A DNA stretch of 64,000 bases from NCBI GenBank assembly GCA_040768925.1, contig JAXGLZ010000002.1, forward strand, positions 372,001 to 436,000, in the 5' to 3' direction. The notes below the pieces were generated by a model. It had not been told where the DNA came from. It saw only the letters and a program-made list of their open reading frames with translations, and did not search any database. Of this stretch, positions 19,001-27,005 are shown piece by piece. Source of the DNA: CALNBC01 sp040768925 (GTDB lineage Bacteria > Bacillota > Clostridia > Christensenellales > CALWSW01). How positions within the stretch are numbered: the stretch's first letter is position 1; every line of letters starts with the position of its first letter. Made by a program: the position numbers and the translations under genes.

Positions 19001-22000
19001 CGCGGCTTCGACCGGGCCTTCCCAGAGCAGCCTTGCCCAAAGGGCGGTGCGCTTTTCGCCGCGCCTGTCGTTCTTTGTGAAGCAAAGGGTGTTTGGGTCC
19101 GGCCTTTGCGCCGTGATGAAAAGCTTGTGGAAAGCCTTGTGGGCCCTTGCTTCTTCCACGGTGGTCAGCGCCACCGCGGCATAGGCGAAGATCTCCGCCT
19201 TTTTTTCCGCTTCCGACTCGTTTTTCAGCGTGACCAGCCAAAGGGCGGCGTTTTCATCCGGCGGGGCCATCAGCTCGGTTTTGATCTCCAGGCCGTCCCG
19301 CTTTTGGTTGAAGGCGATGCTGTGGGCGGAAATCACCGCGTCCCCGCAGGTGGTCTGGCCGTTCACGAAAATGCCCGCCGAAGGCTCGCCCCGGGCGTTA
19401 TCCTCCTCGAAGGGGCAGAAAAGCACCCGGTCCTCCCCCAGTTTGAAGGTGATCTTCGCCCGGCCGTCCGTGCTTGCGGCGATCCGCGCCCCGCCCGTCA
19501 AAAAGCAGTATTCGGGGTACGCGCCTTCGCCCACCGCGCCCAAGGGGGCCATCTCGTCATACGCTCCGCTCGCCTTTTTGGGCAGCGCCCGGCTGTATTG
19601 CCGCATGATGATCGTCCTGTCCGGCAATTTTTCTTCCAGCAGCAGGGAAGCCGCTTCCGCCCCGGGTACGGACATAAAAGCGTTTTTGACCGCGCCGTCG
19701 CACAGCGCGTTGGTGATCGCCGCAAGGCTCATGCCAACGTGGTGGGCCATAAAGCTCATCACCAGCCGCCGGCCGTTCCCCGCCCGTTCGGGGGTGAAAT
19801 CCAGCGCTTCATAGAACCCGTATTTCCCCCTTGCGCCCAGCTCGTCCAGGGCGCGAAGGTTTTCCGTGGCTGCGTGGGGTTCTTCCGTCGCCGCCAGTGC
19901 GGAAGCGTAGGGCGCGATCACCCGCTCCTCCCGCGTCGGCCGTACCCCGGCGCCCTCCAGGCCAAAGGCCCGGTATTGGTAGTTCATCGAAAGATCAAAG
20001 GCGTAATACCCCGATTCGCTGACCCCCCAAGGCGTTCCCTTTGCCGCGGTGCGCTGAACGGCGACCGCGTTCGCCATGCTTTCCCCCAGCAGCGTGTTTT
20101 TCACGCTGCCCGTGAAAATCCCCGGCAGCAGGTATTCAAACATCGTTCCGCTCCAGGAGATCAGCAGCCGCCTGCCGTCGATCGCCGTCAGCGGCCGAGC
20201 CAGCCTGAACCAGTGGGAAACGTCGACCGTTCCCAGAGCGATGGTCACAAAGGAGAGCAGTCGCGCTTCCGAAGCCAGCAGGTCGTAATGCGAACCGCTC
20301 AGCTTGCCGCTTTTGCAGTCCATGCCGATGGAAAAGAGCTTGACCTCCTCGTCAAACAGCGGGGAAAAATCCATTTCGGCGAGCAGCTTTTTCGCCCGTT
20401 CGCCCAGCCCGCCCTTAAAATGCCCCTGGATCACCAGCAGGCTGGCGGCGAGGTTGCCGCTGTCCACACTGGAAACAAAAAGGGGGCAAATCGGCCGCAG
20501 GGTTCCGATATCCATCCAGTTGTACAGGTGGCCGTGCCACTTTTCCGCTTTTTCGATGGCCGAAAGGGTGCGATTTGTCTTTTCCTTCAGCTCGTCCTCC
20601 TTGATGATCCCGAGGAAAAAGGCGCAAAGGGGGGCGATCAGCGCCATCGCGATGTTCGTGGGCGAGGTGTGCTCCCTGGGAACGGCTTTGGGGTAGATCT
20701 GCACGTTGTCCGGCGGAATGCCGTTTACGCAGTTTTCCGCAAAGAAGGCATAGCTCTGCCGGGCGATTTCCATCAGATACGCCCGGTCCTCCTCTTTGAG
20801 CTTCGCGCCCTGGGCGGGCCGGGAAAGGAACGAGGCGGCATACGGCCCCGCCCACCACAAAACCGAAAGGACCAGCGAAATCCAGGCGCCGGTCAGGATG
20901 CCTAGAACCGCCAGGATCGTGCCGGCGACGGGGGCGGCCAGCATCGCCCTGTAATACCCGGCGACGCTGCGCTGTGCGGTTCTGTCCGCCTGGGCGGCGG
21001 TCACCCATTGCAGCATGTTCTTGTGGCTGACGAGGGTGCGCCAAAGGGAAACCGCGGCGGCGGAGAGCGCGATCCAGCCCTCATAGGGCAGAACCGAGAG
21101 CTTGAACACCAGCTTTGCCGCGGTGAGCTTGATGCTTTCGTAGGAGTCGAACAGCCGCACCACCGCGTCCCTTGTGCGCAGGGCGGCCCGGAACATGTCC
21201 ACAAGGTAACCCGAGCAGATGGACAGCAGCGCGATTAGCGCAAAGGCCCAGGAGGCTTCCACCAAAGGGGCAAAAAGCAGCACCGCCGCGGCCGCGGGCA
21301 TGACGAGGGAGCGCCTGAGATTATCCGTCAGCTTGAACCGCGAAAGGGCGTTCAGGCCCGATCTGCCGAAAATAAAGGGCAAAAGCTGCCAGTCGCCCCG
21401 GATCCACCTGTGTTCCCTGCGCATAAAGGAAAGGTATCTTGCCGGGTGATCGTCGTAGACCGAAACATCCGAGGCAAAGCCCGCCTTGGCGTAGCAGCCC
21501 TCCAAAAGGTCGTGGCTGAGGACGCGTTCGTCCTTGATGCGCCCGGCCAAAGCGGCGGAAAACGCCTTAACGTCGTAGATGCCCTTGCCGCAGTAATTCC
21601 CTTCGCCGAAAACGTCGAAAAAGAATTCGCTGACCGCGGAAGAATAGGAATCCAGCCCGGCGTTACCGGAAAACAGCCGGGAAAAAGCCGTCTTTGCCGC
21701 CCCTTTCGCGGTGTTTTCCACCCGGGGCGCGATCAGCGCGTGGCCGGTCAGCCTGCCGTGTTTGTCGATTTCCGGGGCGTTCTGGGGGTGCGCCAGGGCG
21801 CCGATCAGCCTTTTTGCCGCGCCGTGGGGAAGGCGGGTATCCGCGTCCAGGGTGAGCACATAGGCGATGCCGCCGGGCAGCTCCTCGCTCTTTCCGGAAA
21901 GGATCAGCTCGTTCAGCCACATCAGCGCGCCGCGTTTCCTCTCGTGGCCCGTATAAACCCCCTGGGAATTCCTGACCCTTGGCCGGATCAGCGCGAAAAA

Positions 22001-23626
22001 AAGCGGTTCGTCTTCGTTCAGTTCGGCGATCCCTTCTCTGATTGCCCGGACGATCCCGGCGTCCTCGGGCGTTTGGGGGGAATCCGCCTCGGGAAGGTCG
22101 CAAAGCAGGCAGTAATAGATGTTTTTTTCCCTGTTGCATGCCCGGGAATGGACGTCCAGCGTCCGGACCAGCTCCGTTGCCCGTTCGGGCGAATCTACAA
22201 GGGCGGTGACCGTCAAAAGCGTGCGGCATTTGTTTGGGATGCCTTCCGAGAAGGCGAACCTCGGCAGCCGCCGGACGGGGATCTTCCCGGCGCACCGGAT
22301 GACCGCGTCCTGGGCGAGGGTCCATCCGCCCACCCCGGCGGGGATGGACAGCAGCAGCGTCCAGGGCGAGCCGGAAACGATCCCGCACAGGATCAGAATC
22401 CCATATTGAACCGCCAGGGTGATCCCGAGGAAGATCAAAAGATTTCGGGAATTCCTGCGGGGAAAGCGCGCCACGGCCCGGGTGGCGGAGGTTTTGGCTT
22501 TTTCCTGCTTTTCCGTCGTCGAATCCGCCTGTTTTGTGCTGTCGGCTATGGCGGCGCGAACGTCGCTGCCGGTCAGTGCGGCCTTCAGGGCGGGGATCCC
22601 GTCCCCGGTGATCCACCAGCAGGCGTGGCGGCGGCGCTCATCCTCCCCGCTTTCGGCCAGGACCATCGCGGTGCGGGCGACGGATACCTCCGCCGTTTTC
22701 GTCCTTCGGGCGAGCCTTTTGACGCAATCCCTGCAATAGCTCTTTGAGGGATCGTCCATCAGCCTGTATACCGGATCGGCCGAGAGCGTCTGCTCGACCT
22801 TGGACGCCAGGCAGAAAAAGCGCTCCCAGTCGCTTTTGCTCAGTTCCCGGATCGCCGTGACGGCGTTTTGCAGGATCTGGGCGCTTTGCATGCTGCCCCT
22901 GTGGGCCTGCTCGGCAACGCCTTCCGGCGTCAGATCCAGCCGGGCAAGCTCCAAAACCAGGGCGTCCACTTTGTCTGTCTCCCGCAGCCTTGCCCACAGC
23001 CGTGCGGAAAAAGCCGCGTTTTCCAGCGGGAGGCGGCGAATGCTTTTTGCCGTCGTTGAACAGGGCGCCATCAGCAGCCTGTCCGCGGCTTTTTCCGCCT
23101 GATTTTCCCAGGATTGGCGCTTGATGCACTCCAGCGCCTCCATCGAGCAAAGCTTGACCAGCGCGGTCAGGGCAGCCGGCCGCAGCGCCCAAAGCTCGTC
23201 CATGGTCAGCGGGTTTTCCATCTGGTATGCGTTGACGAAAGCCAGCAGCGAAGCGTTTGTCACCCTGCCTTTTGTGTGGCCCGTCACCGACGCGGCTACG
23301 CGGTATGCCCTGGGAAGGCCCGCCCATTCGCCGTCCGCCATGCGGGGAAGCTCCTTAAGGCGCTGCCAGTTGAGTTCCAGTTCCCGTATCGTCTGTTCCA
23401 GCAGATGAAAATTGTCGCACAGCCAGGCCGCGGCCTTGTCCTCCGCAGCCTCCGGATAAAGGCAGGTATAGGCCGCGGTCAGCCGCTTTTCGTCCATCGA
23501 AAGTCTGGGAAAATCCATCTTTCTGCGCGGGCGCACCACGGTCTGCACCCCGGCCGAGGCCGCAAGCGCAAAAAGCGCGTCGTCCGCCAGCGCCGCGTCG
23601 TAAAGTCCGGAATATGAATTGTGCAA
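16052..23626 (-). CDS. Cyclic beta-1,2-glucan synthase-like protein (GT84-GH94 type)
   Basis: 2,524 residues, the largest gene here. Order: an N-terminal domain of about 380 residues; two membrane helices (396-440); a GT2-like glucosyltransferase region with YVLTLDADTRLP (about 589-600) and RREHRWIRGDW; further membrane helices (about 770-930); a glycoamylase-like region; and a C-terminal GH94 phosphorylase module with the catalytic-type motif GDWNDGMD near residue 2250. This is the NdvB/Cgs architecture of proteins that build and cyclise beta-1,2-glucans. The start is TTG, with GGAGG eight bases upstream. It lies 47 bases after the DUF5665 gene, probably co-transcribed. The product in this organism is not shown by sequence. 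Confidence 0.9.
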   Translation of the reverse strand: MHNSYSGLYDAALADDALFALAASAGVQTVVRPRRKMDFPRLSMDEKRLTAAYTCLYPEAAEDKAAAWLCDNFHLLEQTIRELELNWQRLKELPRMADGEWAGLPRAYRVAASVTGHTKGRVTNASLLAFVNAYQMENPLTMDELWALRPAALTALVKLCSMEALECIKRQSWENQAEKAADRLLMAPCSTTAKSIRRLPLENAAFSARLWARLRETDKVDALVLELARLDLTPEGVAEQAHRGSMQSAQILQNAVTAIRELSKSDWERFFCLASKVEQTLSADPVYRLMDDPSKSYCRDCVKRLARRTKTAEVSVARTAMVLAESGEDERRRHACWWITGDGIPALKAALTGSDVRAAIADSTKQADSTTEKQEKAKTSATRAVARFPRRNSRNLLIFLGITLAVQYGILILCGIVSGSPWTLLLSIPAGVGGWTLAQDAVIRCAGKIPVRRLPRFAFSEGIPNKCRTLLTVTALVDSPERATELVRTLDVHSRACNREKNIYYCLLCDLPEADSPQTPEDAGIVRAIREGIAELNEDEPLFFALIRPRVRNSQGVYTGHERKRGALMWLNELILSGKSEELPGGIAYVLTLDADTRLPHGAAKRLIGALAHPQNAPEIDKHGRLTGHALIAPRVENTAKGAAKTAFSRLFSGNAGLDSYSSAVSEFFFDVFGEGNYCGKGIYDVKAFSAALAGRIKDERVLSHDLLEGCYAKAGFASDVSVYDDHPARYLSFMRREHRWIRGDWQLLPFIFGRSGLNALSRFKLTDNLRRSLVMPAAAAVLLFAPLVEASWAFALIALLSICSGYLVDMFRAALRTRDAVVRLFDSYESIKLTAAKLVFKLSVLPYEGWIALSAAAVSLWRTLVSHKNMLQWVTAAQADRTAQRSVAGYYRAMLAAPVAGTILAVLGILTGAWISLVLSVLWWAGPYAASFLSRPAQGAKLKEEDRAYLMEIARQSYAFFAENCVNGIPPDNVQIYPKAVPREHTSPTNIAMALIAPLCAFFLGIIKEDELKEKTNRTLSAIEKAEKWHGHLYNWMDIGTLRPICPLFVSSVDSGNLAASLLVIQGHFKGGLGERAKKLLAEMDFSPLFDEEVKLFSIGMDCKSGKLSGSHYDLLASEARLLSFVTIALGTVDVSHWFRLARPLTAIDGRRLLISWSGTMFEYLLPGIFTGSVKNTLLGESMANAVAVQRTAAKGTPWGVSESGYYAFDLSMNYQYRAFGLEGAGVRPTREERVIAPYASALAATEEPHAATENLRALDELGARGKYGFYEALDFTPERAGNGRRLVMSFMAHHVGMSLAAITNALCDGAVKNAFMSVPGAEAASLLLEEKLPDRTIIMRQYSRALPKKASGAYDEMAPLGAVGEGAYPEYCFLTGGARIAASTDGRAKITFKLGEDRVLFCPFEEDNARGEPSAGIFVNGQTTCGDAVISAHSIAFNQKRDGLEIKTELMAPPDENAALWLVTLKNESEAEKKAEIFAYAAVALTTVEEARAHKAFHKLFITAQRPDPNTLCFTKNDRRGEKRTALWARLLWEGPVEAATDRYDCVGRGNSIKKPAFLTQGVPKSGVRHTPLEPCALFRAETAIAPGRTKTLAFVLAAGDESEAKRSIGAYSGIADALDSLGTCAMYARVRLKYLGLDGARTNALRKKLSALLFPPVPGAERLQALGKNTLGKRALWRLGISGELPVALAEAGAAKDYPKARQLAELCRYAGLCGEEFDAVFISNEPAGYGKPVAEELARISCGLGRARVFSRNDIADEELQLLRALDTMADKRPKKREKQKKPPNGQHALAIKTPRLAHYNGIGGFDGQEYVLRLKDRLTPAPWSNVLAREGFGSIVTESGGGFTWAKNSALFKLTPHSNDPVDGRNGETFAIRDEESGAVYSPAPDGIGEYVVRHGYGFTEFTCGKETLYTKLTAFVSNGAKCWKLELTNPVDRKRELSVYFCAEWVLGPSVPERTLYAWESDGVLLCRDGGREGCAYAYLDGAEWTCSKEEFFGRNAPLFGAGLQRQPGGGSDACAGFRKSLSIEPGETAGIAVVIGFEESEIEAVLAARAFEPEIELKNARAFWERKLGRLKIKTGDGAFDRMMNGWLLYQVYASRLISRAGWWQTGGAFGFRDQLQDVLALMETDPARVRAQLLLCAAHQYESGDVQHWWHPPYTGVRTRITDDRLFLPFVAAQYAKATGDDGVFGEAAPYLKDVPLPQNRHDVYHEAEPSEKTGTLREHCLKAIYASFQTGEHGLPLMGTGDWNDGMDTVGDKGRGESVFLGWFTVAVIDAFLPYCEGEDKRALKRKAEELRVALDKHGWDGEWYRRAFFDDGSPFGGKENAECRIDLISQAWSALAEGPKKRTEAALSSAKKLLVDRQAGIIKLLDPPLENQLPRAGYIQSYAKGLRENGGQYTHAAAWMIMALLKSGNKEEAAELYSMINPIRHSDNPIISAVYRGEPYVMAGDVYDGEWPGRAGWTWYTGAAAWMYRAGLALIGFHKEGNRVWLCGGAERFAECEAEFDGKRVARIEDDGMQ

Positions 23627-23673
23627 ATCCTCGCCCTCCCCGGATGGTCGTAAAAATGATCCTTGTGGTTTTT

Positions 23674-23982
23674 TCAGCCTCTTCGTTCAACGATGTCTAC
23701 AATCTGGGCGATAAAATCGCCGATGATGGGCAGATTGGCCATAGCGATGCGCTGCAGCAGCAAAAAAAGCACCGCTCCGAGTATGGTAAAGCCCACGGCC
23801 GTGCCCAGGCCCTTTGCAATGCCCGTGACCAGGTTCGAAACCAGCATGCGCTTTCTGTTCTGCCTTCTGGCCAGGTATTCCTCAAGTCCTATGGATTCCA
23901 TGGCGGTTATCAGCTTGTCCAGCCTTCTTAAAAGCGCGGAGAGTTCTTTTTCTTCAGGCGTTTTATGGCCGCTTCTTCCCAT
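23674..23982 (-). CDS. DUF5665-type small membrane protein
   Basis: 102 residues if started at 23982 (MGRSGHKTPEEKELSALL). It has a helical cytoplasmic part with RRLDKLITAMESIGLEEYL, then a basic stretch (RRQNRKRM), then a hydrophobic region (VGFTILGAVLFLLLQRIA) and a second short one (LPIIGDFIAQIVDIV). This matches DUF5665. Upstream in-frame ATGs at 24057 and 24123 exist; none has a good ribosome binding site, so the start is uncertain. It stands directly before the glucan synthase gene. Confidence 0.7.
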   Translation of the reverse strand: MGRSGHKTPEEKELSALLRRLDKLITAMESIGLEEYLARRQNRKRMLVSNLVTGIAKGLGTAVGFTILGAVLFLLLQRIAMANLPIIGDFIAQIVDIVERRG

Positions 23983-24143
23983 GGCGTTAGCATGGCTGAT
24001 AATGGCCGGAAAAATGCCGGGTATTTGCCCGCAAAATACTTCCACAACCCTTTTCATGATTCCGGTTTTTTTAACAGCAGGCGGAATTTGCACAAAAACA
24101 GCCCGCGCACTTCTGGCGGGCATCTGTCCGTTTTTTTGGACAG

Positions 24144-24455
24144 TTGATTGTTTATACTGAGAAAAAAAACGAAAGGGTGTTCGTTATATTTGGTGAGTAT
24201 CTATGCAAACCGGATGCGGATATCGTTTACAGCGACGAGCTGCCCGGCCATATCAGGGCATTTGTAATGCCAAAAATGGACGGCGGTTACACGATCGTGG
24301 TCAACCTCAAGCTCAACGACGAATCCAGGCGCAGAGCGGTCGAGCACGAGCTTTGCCACATTTTTTCAAACGATTCGCAATCCCCGCTGCCGGTCATCCT
24401 GATCGAAAAGGCCGCGCTGGAATTTACAGAACGCAAAAAAAACCCTTCCGAATGA
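24144..24455 (+). CDS. Small HExxH metallopeptidase-like protein
   Basis: Up to 103 residues from a TTG; a GTG at 24177 is an alternative, and neither has a strong binding site. The motif VEHELCHIF gives HELCH, a zincin HExxH of the ImmA/IrrE (M78-like) kind. The preceding strand is rich in Val/Ile (GGYTIVVNLKLND). It is divergent from the DUF5665 gene and its stop lies inside the left border of repeat copy c. No toxin or phage gene is adjacent, so its target is unknown. Confidence 0.65.
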   Translation: MIVYTEKKNERVFVIFGEYLCKPDADIVYSDELPGHIRAFVMPKMDGGYTIVVNLKLNDESRRRAVEHELCHIFSNDSQSPLPVILIEKAALEFTERKKNPSE

Positions 24456-24717
24456 CGGCGGGGGCTGCAGGGCGTTAAAGCGGCCTGCGCGCCGCTTCAC
24501 CGGTTGGTTTTCCGCTTCGCGCAAGGTCGTCGGCGAAGCCGACATCAATCTTTGATGAAGTGCCGAAATCTGTGATTCCGGCGAGGGTAATTTCGGTCAA
24601 TAAATGACCGAAATAGTACGGCAAAACTGATTGAAGCTCAGAGGCTTCGACCCCTGAAACCCCCGGGATAGGGTTTTTCGGCAATCTAAAGCCCCCGCCG
24701 AATGACGGCGGGGGCTG
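24448..24717 (+). repeat. Dispersed hairpin repeat, full copy (c)
   Basis: A 20-base direct repeat (CCGAATGACGGCGGGGGCTG) borders both ends (24448-24467 and 24698-24717). At the right end it is the 3' half of a perfect terminator stem. Inside: GCGGCCTGCGCGCCGC, core AAGGTCGTCGGCGAAGCC, hairpin GCCGAAATC-TGT-GATTCCGGC, hairpin ATTTCGGTC...GACCGAAAT, AGAGGCTTCG, and CCCCCGGGATAGGGTTTTTC. The right copy serves as terminator for glpP or for convergent transcription. Confidence 0.8.
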
Positions 24718-24736
24718 GGTTCGATTCGTTTATGAT

Positions 24737-25315
24737 TCAGTCTATTTCGCCCCACAGGGCTTCGCAGCTGGTGGATACGGCCACCGCGCCGACGCGCAGC
24801 GCCGAGATGATGTCTTCCTTGCTTTCGATGAATCCCCCTGCGATGAAGGGCGTGTTCATGTTGTTCTTTGCCATCAGCAAAGCCCTTTCGCATACGCCGG
24901 GCAGGATCTCGACCAGGTCCGGCTTGCAGGAAGAAACGTTCTGAATCCCGGATCTGAGGGCGGAGGAATCCAGCATGAACACCCTTTGGATGGTGAACAC
25001 GCCGAGTTCGTGGGCGATCCGGATGCAGGAGCCTTTCGTGGTGATGATTCCCGCGGGCTTCATGCGCTCCGTGACATACCTGACCCCGGCAGCGTCCGGC
25101 CGCAGCCCGTCGATCAGATCGATGTGCAAAAACACGAGCTTCCCTGCGTCGTTAAGCCTTTTGCACTGCTCCTCCAGCTCCCCGATGCCGCCAAAAAGCG
25201 TGAACACGATTTTTACGCTGCTGGCAATGACATTGTCAAGCTTATCCGCCGAACGAACAGCGGCAATCACGGGATTCTCGATCAAGGTATCCAAAATCTC
25301 CTGAGTTTTGCTCAA
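24737..25315 (-). CDS. glpP: Glycerol uptake operon antiterminator
   Basis: 192 residues matching GlpP: MSKTQEILDTLIENPVIAAV, KIVFTLFGGI, FLHIDLIDGL, and the conserved end FIAGGFIESKEDI...VGAVAVSTS. In Bacillus, GlpP binds glp leader mRNA in the presence of glycerol 3-phosphate and prevents termination. It is the last gene of the operon whose leader carries a terminator (30392-30449), so the antiterminator would raise its own synthesis. It ends just before the right terminator of repeat c. Confidence 0.93.
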   Translation of the reverse strand: MSKTQEILDTLIENPVIAAVRSADKLDNVIASSVKIVFTLFGGIGELEEQCKRLNDAGKLVFLHIDLIDGLRPDAAGVRYVTERMKPAGIITTKGSCIRIAHELGVFTIQRVFMLDSSALRSGIQNVSSCKPDLVEILPGVCERALLMAKNNMNTPFIAGGFIESKEDIISALRVGAVAVSTSCEALWGEID

Positions 25316-25372
25316 GTGCGAATCCTCCTTGGCCGCGCCGTTTTGCGGCGTTTCTCTGGCGCGTCCACAAGC

Positions 25373-25729
25373 TTATTTTAAATGACGGGTCGCCACAACG
25401 TCAATGCCCGTTCCGCAGACATTGGGAACAATGACGTCTCCGATCTTCACGGGGAGCGTGATTTCGGCGTTCCTGATTTCCTTCAGGCAGTCGAAAATCA
25501 GCCGTTTTGGGATGGCCCTGGCCGTCTTGACGGAAAGCGGGGTGCCGCAGCCGGGAACGAGCAGGACGGAGGTCACCATTCTCGTGGGGTTCGCGATTTC
25601 GTTCGGGGCGTACTCCTTGCCGACTTTGCAGCTGTATCCGGTGACGGACTGGAAATTCCCGTCCTCATCCAGCGTGACGGTAAGCTGGCAGCCCATCGGG
25701 CAGCCGATGCAGGTCAGTATTCTTTCCAT
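25373..25729 (-). CDS. DUF1667 cysteine-rich redox protein
   Basis: 118 residues. It starts MERILTCIGCPMGCQL, with a CxxCxxxC cluster, plus further Cys at about 33 (YSCKVG), 61 (PGCGTP) and 105 (VCGTG). In Firmicutes DUF1667 proteins are regularly encoded beside glpA- and glpB-like flavoproteins and are thought to take the place of the iron-sulfur subunit GlpC. The start ATG overlaps the stop of the preceding flavoprotein gene by one base. Cluster binding is inferred from the cysteines. Confidence 0.88.
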   Translation of the reverse strand: MERILTCIGCPMGCQLTVTLDEDGNFQSVTGYSCKVGKEYAPNEIANPTRMVTSVLLVPGCGTPLSVKTARAIPKRLIFDCLKEIRNAEITLPVKIGDVIVPNVCGTGIDVVATRHLK

Positions 25730-27000
25730 TATGCGCGCACCTCCAGACGAACGGTAACTTTGCCGATTTCGCCCTTGTTTTTGAACAGCTCGGGATCGGC
25801 GGACAGGCTGGCCATCTCGCCGGGAGCCATGATCATGTGGGGCTTGCCGCGCAGGACTTCTTCGCCGTCAACGTCTACGCAGATGCGGGCGCCCCTGTAA
25901 ACGTCCCTGGGGCGGAACATGAACTTGACGGGTTCGGTCAGCAGTTCGGGGCGGATGATCTGGGGAACGACGCCGTTCACGCCAAAGCCGTCTTCAACGG
26001 GAACGCCTGCGCCCTTTTCGGCCTTGCCGGACTTGACGTATCCCGCGGCGGCTTCGCCCGCAAGGGCGGCCTCCTCGGAAACAAAGTCCACCAGATCGTG
26101 AACGTGAAGGACATTGCCCGCGGCAAAAACGCCGTCCACATTGGTTTCGTAGCTTTGGTCCACCACCGGGCCCAGGGTGGAGCGGCCGAGGCTGACGCCC
26201 GCGCCCACCGAAAGCTCGTTTTCCGGGATCAGGCCGACGGAAAGCAGCAGCGTGTCGCACTCAATATACTGCTCGGTTCCGGGGACGGGCTTTTTGGTCT
26301 TGGGGTCGACTTCGGCGATGGTCACGCCGGTGACGCGGTCGCAACCGTCAATATCCACCACGGTGTGGTTGAGCATCAGCGGGATGCCGTAATCGTCCAG
26401 GCACTGAACGATGTTGCGCTTTAAGCCGGAGGAGAAGGGCATCAGCTCCACGCAGGCCTTGACCTCGCAGCCTTCGAAGGTCATCCGGCGGGCCATGATC
26501 AGGCCGATATCGCCCGAACCGAGGATGACGACGGTCTTGCCGGGCATGAACCCCTCAAGGTTGACAAACCGCTGGGCCGTACCCGCGGAGTAGATGCCCG
26601 CGCTGCGCCAGCCGGGGATGCCCAGGGCGCCCCGGGGGCGCTCCCGGCAGCCCATCGCCAGCACCAGCGCCTTGGCTTTGAACTGCTGAAGGCCTTCCTT
26701 GGGGTTGATGGAGGTGACGACCTTGTCCTGCGAGACGGAAAGGACCATCGTCTCGCACTGGTAGGGGATCTTCAGCTCCTCCACCATGTCGACATAGCGC
26801 TGGGCGTATTCCGGGCCCGTCAGCTCTTCGCCGAAGGCCTGAAGGCCGAAGCCGTTGTGGATGCACTGGTTGAGTATGCCGCCAAGATGCTCCTCGCGTT
26901 CGAGGATGAGCAGGTTTTCGATCCCCGCTTTTTTCGCGGCGACCGCTGCGGCAAGGCCGGCGGGGCCGCCGCCGATGATGAGTACGTCTATTTCGCGCAT
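25729..27000 (-). CDS. FAD-dependent oxidoreductase, GlpB-like partner
   Basis: 423 residues from the ATG at 27000, which starts directly with the FAD-binding MREIDVLIIGGGPAGLAAA. A second nucleotide-binding motif TVVILGSGDIG lies near residue 160, and a GD motif (VDGVFAAGNVLHVHD) near 290. This is the NAD(FAD)-dependent oxidoreductase that sits between a GlpA-type dehydrogenase and DUF1667 in many clostridia. Probable role: pass electrons from glycerol-3-phosphate oxidation onward. Confidence 0.88.
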   Translation of the reverse strand: MREIDVLIIGGGPAGLAAAVAAKKAGIENLLILEREEHLGGILNQCIHNGFGLQAFGEELTGPEYAQRYVDMVEELKIPYQCETMVLSVSQDKVVTSINPKEGLQQFKAKALVLAMGCRERPRGALGIPGWRSAGIYSAGTAQRFVNLEGFMPGKTVVILGSGDIGLIMARRMTFEGCEVKACVELMPFSSGLKRNIVQCLDDYGIPLMLNHTVVDIDGCDRVTGVTIAEVDPKTKKPVPGTEQYIECDTLLLSVGLIPENELSVGAGVSLGRSTLGPVVDQSYETNVDGVFAAGNVLHVHDLVDFVSEEAALAGEAAAGYVKSGKAEKGAGVPVEDGFGVNGVVPQIIRPELLTEPVKFMFRPRDVYRGARICVDVDGEEVLRGKPHMIMAPGEMASLSADPELFKNKGEIGKVTVRLEVRA

Positions 27001-27005
27001 GACTC

